64,000 bases of DNA, taken from assembly GCA_010356995.1 (NCBI GenBank), contig ML996703.1, positions 1 to 64,000 of the forward strand. The letters run 5' to 3'. Within the stretch, counting starts at the first letter, position 1. Every line of letters starts with the position of its first letter. This DNA comes from Trichodelitschia bisporula (taxonomy: Eukaryota; Ascomycota; Dothideomycetes; Phaeotrichales; Phaeotrichaceae). Position numbers and translations under genes: made by a program. This document shows positions 34,616-45,063 of this stretch, piece after piece. The notes beneath the pieces were generated by a model. The model searched no databases. It was given only the letters and a program-made list of their open reading frames with translations, and was not told the origin of the DNA.

Positions 34616-35999
34616 ATGTCTGTCAAGAGGAAACACGGCATGGGCGGCCATGGGCCTCTCAAGCGTCGCGGTGCGATACTTTATGACCGCGGCGAGGACC
34701 GCATCCCCGACGAGGAACGCGACCCCAATGCACCGCGGAGCAACTCCGCATTCCCCCTCTACCACGGCCCCGGCGCTGATGATGAGACATTCGATGCTTT
34801 TGAGTATCTGCAGCGTGTCCGGTAAGCTCCCACCACTCTGTCTTTAACCGCGCTAACACCCCTCCAGAAATGAGGCGAAGAAGATTCCACACATTCTCAC
34901 TGCGCCGAAGCCGTCTACCGTGGTGCCGGGCGACGATATCGGGCCGCGCGGGCGGTGCGCGGACGGTGCGTACATTGGGGTAGGGGAAGACTTCGACACT
35001 GGTGAAGACACGAGCCCGATGACGCCCGTCGAGGCGTGCCGGCTGCGGATGCTACAGCTCTTCCGTGCGCAGCGCGCGGCGCTGCGGAGGCCGCTTCCAC
35101 CTGGTGCGATCGAGGCTCTGGGACCGGATCAGCCAATCCACATTCCTAGCAGACTGAAGGCGGCTCGACAAACCTGGTGGTGGATGTTTAAGACGCGGGC
35201 GCCCACGCGGGTTCAACTTGCGGCTATGGATAAGATGAGCGTGTTGAAGGCACTTGGGATGATACGCGAGCATCTCAAGAGGCATCGGAATGTGGGGAGG
35301 CCGGTTAGTCAGTGGGTTTGGGGACTGCTGGCGAGGATGGAGGATGTGGGGTGTTTGGGGTCGGAGGAGGTGGCTGTTGTGAGGGAGTTGGCGAAGGCGG
35401 CAGACTGGGTAAGGCATGGGTTTGCGGTTGGGAAGCCGGGGGTGAAGGAGGATGAGGTGGTGGAAGATGAGGCGGTGGAAGATGATGCGGTGGAAGAGGA
35501 GGCGATGGAAGAGAAGGAGACTGAGACGGAGCTGATTGTCGAGGACGAGCCGAACGTACCTGTCGCAGTCGTCGAAGGTGAGCGGAGACCGGACCCTGTG
35601 TACGACCACCGCAACACCTCAAGCCCGATCTCTGAGGAGGGCCCGCAGCATGGCGCTGAAACCCTGGAAGCTGCCAAAGCACGTCTCCTCGGCAATCTGT
35701 CCTCCAGTAGCCAAAACAAGGGCAACGGACCTGGAGACAGCGAGGCAGGCACGGAAGAGTACGAACCTGAACCCTGGACCAACGGCGATCTCGGCGCTCA
35801 AACCGCAGCCGCCGGCACTTCGACTGGCGACATTGACGACGACACGGATGACGACGATACCTCCACAATGCCGAACCGAAACACACGCGCAACTATTGAT
35901 ATGATCCTACTTGTTGTGGGTGTGATGTATGGGCAGCGGGACTTGCTGCCTGGGTGGGGTGTTTGGGGCGGGAAGAAGGGCCGCGGGTTTGATGCGTAA
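34616..35999 (+). CDS. Gemin2/SIP1-like snRNP assembly factor
   Basis: Two exons (34616-34821, 34868-35999; 46-nt intron) give 445 aa. The N-terminal basic segment MSVKRKHGMGGHGPLKRRG precedes the SIP1-family landmark FDAFEYLQRVRNEAKKIPHI. A helical domain contains KMSVLKALGMIREHL and WVWGLLARMEDVG. The C-terminal family signature is TIDMILLVVGVMYGQRDLLPGW. Gemin2 relatives hold the Sm protein pentamer during spliceosomal snRNP assembly together with SMN. A long acidic, Glu/Asp/Val-rich insertion of about 150 residues (roughly 230-380) separates the helical part from the signature; it is longer than in animal Gemin2 and probably disordered. No SMN gene is nearby. Confidence 0.75.
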
Positions 36000-36700
36000 A
36001 TGAGTGCTGGGATTGAGGTAGGAGGCTGAACAGACTTTTGTTCGCGGCACAATCTACCGAGCTGTTGATCCCAAGTGCGAGTAAGTACCCAAAAGCGTAA
36101 CGTGAGACAGATGACCACCAACTCCAAAAACCAGACACAGTAAGCCCAAGCTGAAAACAGGCATAAGACACGGCTTAACCCTCCAAAATAACCAGATATC
36201 CAACCTAAATCAAATCACTTTCCACCGAGCTAACAACTCCACTGAAATTTAACCACCTCTCCCCAAGCTGCCCCGCGCATACAGTACAGCCGGCCGGCAA
36301 GCGCCATCCTCGCCGCACGGCGCGGACCGGGCGAGGCCCCCAGCAGGGTTCCCATTCTCCATCCATCCCGCATACGGCATCCCTCGACATCCCAGTCTTC
36401 GGCATCGGCAACTGGGCCGTGGCGGTACGTCCGGCGTGTCTCACCCACGCGGCTAGGCGGCGTTTTGCCGAGTAGCGCGCGTTGCGTCCGGGCCGTGACC
36501 GGTTTACTTAAAGGGAAAGGCAGGAATCGGTTGATAACGGATGGTGGGGAGGTGGGGGGTGGGAGACAGGCGCGCATAAGGACGGAATGGAGAGAAACAC
36601 GAAGCAGATTACATTCCGCGCAGCCCTTTTCCTACAGTAACTACGGTCCCATTCGGTGATATCCATCCAGCTCCCTAACGCCCTGTACCGGTCTTCGTGC
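36000..36700. other. 3' regions between convergent genes
   Basis: Between the Gemin2-like gene and the minus-strand DDD-motif gene, which converge. Only short shadow-like frames; nothing recognised. Confidence 0.5.
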
Positions 36701-38217
36701 TCACCAAAAGGCGCCCTTGCCTTTGGCTTTGGCTTTACTCCCTGGCCGGCGCGGGTGCGGACATACTTCTTCTTCGGCATATGCCTTATACCGCGCCAGC
36801 AAGTCCGTGTGGTACAGCCCGCCCGGTGCGTCCGCGTCGTCGAGTTTGCGCTGCGGGGAGAAGGCGAAGTGCACGCTTATAGCCGTGCCATCGACCACCA
36901 CATCTACCCTTGTCAGCATCTCGTAAAACAGAAAAAAAGAGGCCCAACTCACGCCTCCCCAGTTCCCTAGGTTTCGCCCGCGTGAGGTATTCCTCGTCGT
37001 CGCCAGTGGGGAACGGCATGGCATCCACGATATCGTCGCCCCAGAAAGCGATGAAATTGATGCTGAGGCGGTAGTAGTGGTAGTCCCAGAGATTAAATTT
37101 GTACCTCCAGAGTTCGCCGCGCTCCAGGTGGTGCAAGAAGGAGTAGTGCGTTTGGGCGGCGACGGCCCAGTCGCGCCAGCTGGGGCCGAAGGCGTCGTAG
37201 GTTAGTGCGCCCGCGGGGGTGTCGCTTATGTCTCGCCCTGGGGGGGAGGCGTGCGGTGTGTTGAAGGTGCGGTGGGGGAGGGGGAGCCACCTGTGCCCGG
37301 GGAAGGGGGCAGGTTGGCTGCCGTTGAAGATGAAGGAGGGGGGGCCGGTCCAGTGGGGGAGTTCGGAGGCGCGCCAGGATTGGGGTTGGTGCGAGGGGTT
37401 TGGTGGGGGGGTTAGTTCCTGGTACTGTTAGTTGGGTTTGGGGGGGGGGGGGAAGCGAAGGGGATGTACTGGTAGATACGGCTCGTAGACACCGAGTCCG
37501 TAGTGGATCCAGCTCAGGGCGGGATTGTTGACTGAGTTTGCTGATACGGCGAAGTACTGCGGGTTCTCGATCATGCGCTTCGACAGCGCGGCAATGGCGT
37601 CGTCTTCGAAGTATAGCACGTCGTCGTCGATCTTGATATACAGATTCCCGCGCTTCACCGCGCCCCATGTGCCCACGAACGAAAAGCCCTCGTACGGCTC
37701 CGTGCTCTCGAATCTCGTATATCGTGGCGTAGTCGCTAGTAACTCGTCCAGGTAGTCCAGGTCCGGCTGCTTGTCCGTGTGCACGCTGAAAATGACCTCG
37801 TCAAGCAAGCCGCCATTATCCACCAAATTGCGCTGCGTTCGTCAGCCCCATTCTTTCCCAAGACCTAGATCCCAACCCAAACATCCCTAACCCACGAGCC
37901 CCACATACCTTGAGATAACAATCCAAAACCTTCACAAACTCCGCCCGCCCATAAAACACAAGCCCCACTATCCTGAGCCCCGCCGGCTTGACCCACGCCT
38001 GCAGCGCCTGGCTACTCGGCTCGCCCACATGGCTCCCGGGCTGGAACGCTGGTCTTGCGGGCGGCGGCGCCGCGCGGAACAGGCGCGGCGGGCCGTAGTC
38101 GCTGGCTACGGAGGCGAAGAGGAGGAGCAGGCTGGCGAGAGCGCAGGCGGCGAGGGTCCAGCGCGCGGCGGGGGAGGTGGCGAGGGTGGAGAGGGAGAGG
38201 GAGCGCGAGAGGAGCAT
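36701..38217 (-). CDS. type II membrane protein with DDD motif, putative glycosyltransferase-like
   Basis: Four exons (38217-37909, 37832-37470, 37418-36953, 36903-36701) give 446 aa; the first intron is 76 nt, the other two about 50 nt. A short cytoplasmic tail and one hydrophobic helix (about residues 18-38, WTLAACALASLLLLFASVAS) give a type II Golgi-like topology. The lumenal part begins LRIVGLVFYGRAEFVKVLDC and contains VKRGNLYIKIDDDVLYFEDD; the DDD resembles the DxD metal/nucleotide-sugar site of GT-A glycosyltransferases. Aromatic motifs such as LWDYHYYRLSINFIAFWGDD follow, and the protein ends in a Lys-rich tail. I do not recognise a named family. The third intron acceptor has two candidate AGs; the one giving an open frame was used. 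Confidence 0.7.
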
Positions 38218-39625
38218 GGCTCACGCGGGGACTTAGGTCGTGTGAGTGTAGGGCATTGAGGGGGGGAGATGCGAGGTGGCCGTTGATGTTGTGCGCGGTG
38301 AAATGTGCGGTGGGTGCGGGTGCGGGTGGGTGGTGGGACGGAGGGCGGAGGGGCTCCTATTTCGTGGGGGTTGGCGGGAGGGAGGACGGGTGTGTTGCGG
38401 ATGCGGATGGGAGATGGAGATGGAGGTGGTGGGTGAGCGCGTTGGGTGAAGAAGGAGGGTGGAGAGGGGAGTGATGTTGGAATCTTTTCGTATTCGGCGC
38501 GGTTTGATGCCGTTATCTCTTCTGCGATGCGCCAAACATGGCGCGGGAGAAGGGGGGGCGCAAAGGCTCTTGGCTGACTGGCGGGCTTACGGGCGCGGCG
38601 CTGACCGCCAAGGGGGTTCGGATGATTTTGCTCACCGTGGACTTTCCAGTGGTCCGATGGGAGTGCAGCCCGAGAAGGATCGCGGAACGATGGCTGAAGG
38701 ATTCGGACATAGTGATTCCTCTTCTATTTTCCTTCGCGAGGCCAGAAGCGAGGCGTAGTTTTATATTGAAGTTGCCCCAAAGCGTCTAGATTGACCACAA
38801 GGCCGAGGTGGATCCCTGAGGCCATCTCGTCAACCAAGCCCAACTAAAGAACCCCTGGACCCTGGATCGTTTCCTTTTTGGGGTGATGGGTTGGGGGGTT
38901 TGGAATGGATTCGGCAATGGCAAACGGCCCCCATAAATAATGTGGTTATCTCACGGGCTTTCAGTCAATCATCACCGATTCACTACAGTATAGTCAACAT
39001 CTGGACTCGAGCTGACAACAAAAACAGTGTTTCTGCCTTCAATTCCCGGGCCATCGGTCTCTCCATCAAGCACGGAAGCTGCCGTTACATGGTGGATCCC
39101 ATTTTATATCACGTGGTGCTACACCACGACGTGTCGTCTCGTCCTCATCTCGAAACCTCTCTCGACCTCATCTCTTCCCCAACCTCTCATCGCCACTAGA
39201 ACATCTCACAACGAACTACTGCATCCCAACCATATCCCAACATGGCAGCTGTCAGGATCTCGCCGCTGCATCTCGCCGTTTGGAAACGGCCAGACCTGCA
39301 CACATCCGCAGCGTTCCCGTCTTCTTCCAACCCGCACATCGGCTAGTCCCGATGCCTCCAAACCCGACCAAAGCGATTGGCCGCTTACGTCCCACACCGT
39401 AGTAATGGTCCTCCCGACCGGTGGCACGAAACCGGTGTCCCGCAGTATTTGCAACCTGTAGACCAGTTCACAGCGCACCCAGTACCACAGACCCAGGCGC
39501 AAACGGAGTCCTGAGCCGAAATGAGCTGTGCTATCGCCCCTCTTAACCACCTTCACACCATATAATGGTGCACCGGTCTGCTCCGGCGCTGCTACTCCTT
39601 CAGGTTTTCCAAGGATACGCAAAAC
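38218..39625. other. 1.4-kb intergenic region
   Basis: The left part is G-rich (promoter of the minus-strand gene), the middle (about 38750-39220) is AT-richer, and the right end is the promoter of the GPI-type protein. A near-palindromic CACCATATAATGGTG (39556-39570) includes a TATAAT at 39561, 65 nt before the next start codon. No gene supported. Confidence 0.5.
39561..39566 (+). promoter_or_regulatory. TATA-like element of the GPI-type protein gene
   Basis: TATAAT centred in an almost perfect palindrome, 65 nt upstream of the start codon at 39626. Confidence 0.4.
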
Positions 39626-41647
39626 ATGCTTGCTTTGTCTCTCATTCTCTTCCTCCCGGGGCTCGCGTCTTCGCGGGTTCAGAGGCCAACGTCGCAGCGG
39701 GGTTTGGCTATTGCCCCTGATACAAGCACCCCGTTGTGGTCGTTGTCACCGGATTCGACCACTTCCTCTGATACAAGCACCCCATCGAGCATTGTCATCC
39801 CAGAGTCAGACACTGATGCTTGCCCCCGAAGCTCGGCCGAGCTTGTCGACTGCGCGCCTAACGCTGCCTCCGCCGGCTACTATGTGGAGAGCGACTGCAT
39901 CTGCACCTCGGGTTTCTTTGAGGACGCTCTGGAGTGCATCTTCACCTACACGGGGGAAGACCTCGAGACCGCGGAGGAGGACTTGCTCAACGATCTAGAG
40001 AAGTCCGGAAACGACCCGTCTGAGCTCGAGCCGACCGAGTCCGACCTTGAATGGATTCCACTCTCCGTGGATGTATATTACGACAATATCTGCAGTGATT
40101 CGCCGAACAGACTGATTAGCGTTCCGGACCTCTTCAACGGCATGTTCGCCATGGTGCCGCCGGCTGCCAGGAAGAAGATCCACCCGAACAAACTCCAGCG
40201 GCGCTACGCTCCCTTGCCCAGCTCTGAAGGTTTGTCGTCCTGACATCAATGGCGCTTGCTGACCATCACAGAGAGCCCTGAGGCAACCGAGTCGCCCTGC
40301 ACTCTGTCCCTTCCAGGCGGACCAGGCAGTTCGCCAACAGCTGCCACCCCACCGAAGAGTCCTTCCCCTCCCGTGCCGACGGCAAGCAGTCCATCAACCG
40401 GGTATCCACTCTCCCCGAGCGCGTCTCCCCAATCGCCATCGCCATCGCTATCTATCCCCTTCTTCGGATCAGGTCCACCACCCCCCCACTCCATAATCCT
40501 ATCAAGCTTCTCAGCCCGCATATCCCTCTCTTCAGCCCTATCAGCCGCAAGCGCCGCCTCCTCAGCCTTGTCAGCAGCAAGCGTAGCAGCCTCGTCCGCA
40601 GTCAGCAGCCTCACAGCTATTCCGGTCTCCGAATCCCCAGCAGGTGCCGGCGGCTTCTCGCCTGTGACCGGCCCGGCTGCTCCCGAGTCAAGCCCGTGCA
40701 CGTCCTCCTCGGCATTTCCGGCACCGCCCGCGTCGGCTGCCCCCTCGGCAAGTCCGCCCGCGTCGGCTGCCCCCTCGGCAAGTCCGCCCGCATCGGCCGC
40801 TCCCTCGGCAAGTCCGCCCGCGTCCGCCGGTCCCTCGGCTTCTCCCCCCGCAAGTCCTCTAGGCTCCCCATCCGCCGTCGGTGGAAGCCCGCCGATCTCG
40901 CCCGCCTTGGCATCTTACCCGGCGTCCGGCAGCCCCGTGCCGGCGCCAAGTTCCGCGCCAGCGGGTGCAGCTCCCGCGGGTGTTCCTTCGGGGAGTGCAT
41001 CGGGCTCAGCACCGGGGAGCAGCTCGGTTCCCGCGAGCAGTTCCGCGAGCTCGGCTCCCGCGAGCAGCCCAGCTGCAGTCCAACCATCCAGCTCAGCACC
41101 GGGCAGCGCCCCGACCGGCAGCGCGGCGGAAACCGTCTCGTGTTCTACGTTCACTGTCACCGTGTCTGGCACGTCTTCGCCAGCCGGCGTTGCCCCACTG
41201 GCTGTCGTCGCTTCATCAGCTGCCAGCGCCTCGTCGGTTGCCAGCTCCTATTCCTCAGCTGCCAGCCCTGCTTCGCCCTCTGCCAGCGCTGCCTCACCGT
41301 CCAGCCCCGCCTCATCCCCCTCCAGCCCCGCACCCGCCGCCGTCTTCGGATCGCCAGGAATGATAACCGGCCCGGCACCCTCGAGCGCCTACCCGCCCAA
41401 GTCTTCCAGCTCCGCCGGGCCTGCCAGCTCACCCCACAGCCCCCCCGCCTCCAGCCCCGCAGCCCACTCCGGCTACGGCGCCGAGTCGCCAATCAGCGCA
41501 ACAGACGCCGACGCTACAAACACCGCGGATCCCTCGTCCACGACCACCGCCTCCGCTGCCGAAGTGGCGACCGGCGCGGCGGCTCGCCGCGCGGCGCCCG
41601 GGAGCAGGTGGATTCTTGCCGCGGCGGCGGTGGTGGCGATTGTGTAA
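39626..41647 (+). CDS. GPI-type cell-surface protein, Ser/Pro/Ala-rich, with CFEM-like Cys module
   Basis: Two exons (39626-40229, 40272-41647; 42-nt intron) give 659 aa. Signal peptide MLALSLILFLPGLASS. Residues about 70-110 hold a Cys pattern C-x10-C-x14-C-I-C-x10-C with an Asp directly before the CIC; this resembles part of a fungal CFEM module but has fewer Cys than the usual eight. The rest is low-complexity Ser/Pro/Ala/Thr, likely heavily O-mannosylated, with four 30-nt tandem repeats (PPASAAPSAS units). It ends in a small-residue site followed by the hydrophobic stretch WILAAAAVVAIV with no tail, as expected for GPI attachment. Probable wall or membrane protein; haem or iron binding is only a possibility. 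A G11 run follows the stop codon. Confidence 0.75.
40726..40845 (+). repeat. four 30-bp tandem repeats inside the GPI-type protein gene
   Basis: Units begin at 40726, 40756, 40786 and 40816 with GCCCGCGTCGGCTGC-like sequence and encode PPASAAPSAS. The first two units are nearly identical, the last has drifted. Confidence 0.85.
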
Positions 41648-42401
41648 GGGGGGGGGGGCGATATTCGGTATGAAGCTAGCTTTTTACGCCTGCCCAATGC
41701 GATCGGTGCGCCTGATGGGCGGGGTGTGCGCTTTTGTAATTTGGTTCTTTCTACGATGGTAATGCCCCTGGGGCTTAGGCTTAATACAGTTTCGGATTTT
41801 TTGCGTATGCACGATTGCGATTGCGATGAGAGTGCGATGGGCTTGCCGACTACCGACCAAGTGCGTGACGAGCATACGTCGTTTCCCAGTCGTTACACGT
41901 CGTTCTCCAAGCGAAGTTTCGGAACTTCCAGGGTAGTACGGAAGCGAAACAAGCAAGTCACCCCGCCCGCTACACGCCAATGGCAGACCCACCCGCCTGC
42001 TCGTTCAGGCACCTCAAGCCGGTTGCAATATAAGCGCGGGGCCGTGCGGTATCGCAGTAGATTAAGCCCCGATCGCAGCCCAGCGCGCCCATTCGCCCCT
42101 CCCATCTCGTCCGATCCGATGCGCTTCCATAATCCCTGCGCACATCCGCACTTTGCCTGCTTTTAGACCCCCGCGTGCACATCGGTGCTCGGCACGCGGT
42201 GCGCGCGAGGCTGTATGCGAAACGCAGGTCCACCAACCACCTTATCAACGCACAACACTCACAGCTCAACATGTTTTTCAGACTGATGAGCGGGGGCAGA
42301 TGACCGCGGATGGGTTGCTGGGGAGGGTATATACTCCCCGCGTTTTCCGATGGCTTGAAGGCGCAACGAAACTCTTACGCTCCTTACGCCAGAACTTCAC
42401 G
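41648..42401. other. intergenic; promoter of the copper-protein-like gene
   Basis: No gene supported. Contains TATAA near 42030 and TATATA near 42329. Confidence 0.5.
42328..42334 (+). promoter_or_regulatory. TATA-like element of the PHM/SURNod19-like gene
   Basis: TATATAC within GGGTATATACTCC, roughly 70 nt upstream of the start codon at 42402. Confidence 0.45.
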
Positions 42402-43559
42402 ATGAAGGCTTCGCTCGTTGTATTCCTCGCCGCCGCTGTGGCCGCCGTGCCGCAGAGAGGCCTCGGTGGTGGCGGCCTCCCCGTTGTCAGCACGAAGACT
42501 CTGACCCCGAAGCTGCGGGCAAATGCGAAGCGCGTGGCCGTCAAGTACGGGCCCTTTGAGCTGCTGGCCAAGGACGTGAGTGCCCCTCCCACCTCCTTCA
42601 TCAGGATCGAGACCAGCTCGCTGACGCCCCGCACCGGCAGGCCAAAAAGTCACCCGGCTCCATGGACCCGAAGGGCCAATCGGGAATGTCGACCCTCAGC
42701 GGCGGTCTCTGCGGCGGGTGCACCGTTCTGTCCGCCCACTACGGTCTCGAATACCCGGACGGCAAGGAGGCGAAGCCGGAAAGCGGGGTGTACATCCACC
42801 ACCTCGTGTCTTACGACACGTCCAAGCAAGCTCAAAGTCCGATTGGGGACTGCAATGGCGGGAGTGGCATTAAGATGCCGTTTGGCGCCCAGTTCGTTGA
42901 CCGCGGCGAGGATTCCGGAGACACCGCGACGACATTTGCCTCAGCGGATCCGAGTTCCAATAGCGGGTATCATATGAGCGCGAAGGCGAAGTTGATTGTG
43001 CAGCATGATCTGGTGAATTATGAAAATACGGCCAAGAAGTTGTATATTGTGCTGGATTATGAGTACCTCCCGGGGCTGCAGGGGAATGATGCGGGCGCGA
43101 CGCTGAAGTCGGTTACGGGTATGTTTTTCTTCCACCTCTTAGTGTGGTTCCTAGGCACTCGCTGACGCGCATATAGCCTGTGGTGTTGGTGGCCCGAAGG
43201 TCGATCCCAAGGCGCGCGCGGTCACGACGGGCAAGCCGATGGCGGTGACCGCCGACGCAACCGTCACCTGGGCGCGCGGGCACCTGCACGCCGGCGGCGA
43301 GAAGATGGAGTTGTTTGTCAACGGGAAGCACACCTGCGACAGCCTGCCCAAGTACGATGCGCAAGGGGTGATCACGACGATGACCCTGTGCCCGCAGCCG
43401 ATTAAGCTTAAGAAGGGCGATACGGTTAGCATCAATGCTGTGTATAATTTGCCGAAGTACCCTCTGCGGAAGAGTACGGATGGGCATGGTGCGGCGCACG
43501 GGGTGCTTGGGGGAAGCGATGTCATGGGCATGTTTGCCATGACGTATGAGAAGGCATAG
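42402..43559 (+). CDS. secreted SURNod19-/PHM-like putative copper protein
   Basis: Three exons (42402-42575, 42641-43118, 43177-43559; introns 65 and 58 nt) give 344 aa. Signal peptide MKASLVVFLAAAVAAVPQ. Possible copper ligands appear in the order seen in peptidylglycine monooxygenase: adjacent His111-His112 (VYIHHLVSYD), His180 (LIVQHDLVNY), His253-x-His255 (ARGHLHAGGEKMELF) and Met334/Met336 (GGSDVMGMFAMTYE). The HH, GHxHxGG and C-terminal Met pattern also resembles the SURNod19 family of plants and fungi, which is my best family guess. If the copper sites are real it could be an extracellular monooxygenase or copper carrier. No substrate is suggested by the neighbours. Confidence 0.65.
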
Positions 43560-45063
43560 TTTTCGAGTCGTACTGCCTTGTTTCACCAGTCAATTGAATT
43601 GATATTGCGCCGGGTGTTTTCCGCCGCTTGAGTCACTTACCTGACCTGATGACGGGATGGGAAGATTGGTGAGAGGTGTTTGTGGAACTTTTAAGCGGGA
43701 ATCTTGCGGCTTCGAGATAGGAGGAGCATAGCTTGACGCCTGTAATGACTACTGTATGAAGTGGAAGACGATAAGAAGAAGAAGGAGAGGAGGAGCATAG
43801 GCTTGACGCCTGTAATGACTACTGTATGAAGTGGAAGACGGTAAGAAGAAGAAAGAGAGGAGGAGGGAGTCAAAGACGCTCGAGAGAAAATATGTCGTGG
43901 ATGCCCAGTATCCTCCGATGCTCCTGCCTCCCAGACGTGCCTGCCTCCCGTTGTGCGCACATTACGTCATGTGTGTCTTACGTTGGCATGTCCCTTCCCC
44001 AGGAGTGAAATGCTCCTTCCAACGGTAGGAATGATGCCTTGATGCCCAGTAGACCTCAGCTGTCTACGCCACAGGACATGCGCCTCTACTGTACCAGTAG
44101 ACACATCCTTCCGTCTGCCATGCCACAACCGTTCCGCGGATAGGTTCCGCGCCTGGCGATGCTTCCGTGCTCTTATGTCCAGAAAACATGCCTAAGCCTA
44201 AAGCTTATCTCTGCAAATCAGCGGATTCGGTATCAGATTAGGCGACTATTGCTAATGGCAGCGAAGAGATCCCCCACGCCGAGGCCGAGTCGCGCGATCT
44301 TCGGCAAGGAATCCGTTGGAAATGAGCTCGGCCCGGGGATACAGACATCGCCGGGAGCAAATTGCGGCCTCTCGACCTCACCTCATTATACCATGAGAGC
44401 CGAGCCAGCCATCAGCGTTGGACACCACACGGTAACTCACTCACCCGGAGCTAATTCCGCCCCTTCAATCCAACTCAACCTTCACTCTCCAGCCCTAATC
44501 CCCGGAGTCTTCCCCCAAACCAGGCTCCAGACCCCGTGACGCAGCCTCGCGCCCTGTGCAAATTTCCGCCCATAGCACGCCCACCCCTGACCTCATATAC
44601 CCCACGCCGCCACCAGCACTCTTCACCAAGCACATCGGAAGGAAGACCCAGTCCCACCCGCTCCTCCGCCGTGTAAAAAATTGCCTTTCTTTCGAAGGCA
44701 TCACACCGGACACTCACGCGGCGTCCGCTCCAGCCCCCCATTTCCCTCCTTTCCTCCGGTAATATCTCATTCGCCATCAGCGCGTGCCGAACTCGGGGCT
44801 AGCAAGAGGAACCCACTCAATCTCGCACACATACTCGCGGCACGTGGCCGGAGGATGGCAGCATAGCAGGAAATGTTAGGTAAACACCGCGTCCTAACCC
44901 GCTTCTAGCCTCGCTGGCAATGAGTGTTCCGGGGCCGAGACCCGCGAGGCGGGCGGTAAAAGGCCGCGGACGCCCAGCGGTGCTCGTCTCAGCTTGCCTT
45001 TTTGCTCTTTGATCGACTGCGGCTCTTTCGTGTTGTGCGTCTTTCCCTTACCCACGAGCGGCA
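43560..45063. other. 1.5-kb intergenic region with 70-bp tandem duplication
   Basis: The duplication at 43721-43860 is listed separately. The rest contains short frames only. Just before 45064 the sequence becomes C/T-rich (CTTTCCCTTACCC), as for other leaders here. Confidence 0.5.
43721..43860. repeat. 70-bp tandem duplication
   Basis: Two adjacent copies (about 43721-43789 and 43790-43860). A 40-nt core beginning GCTTGACGCCTGTAATGACT is identical at 43731 and 43801. The flanking GGAGGAGCATAG and AAGAAGAAG parts differ by single bases. Lies in the 3' flank of the PHM-like gene. Confidence 0.9.

Noticed and set aside
40617-41673. Long antisense and alternate-frame ORFs across the GPI-type gene
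   Set aside because: Shadows of a GC-rich repetitive coding region; only one frame has signal peptide, Cys module and GPI-like end.
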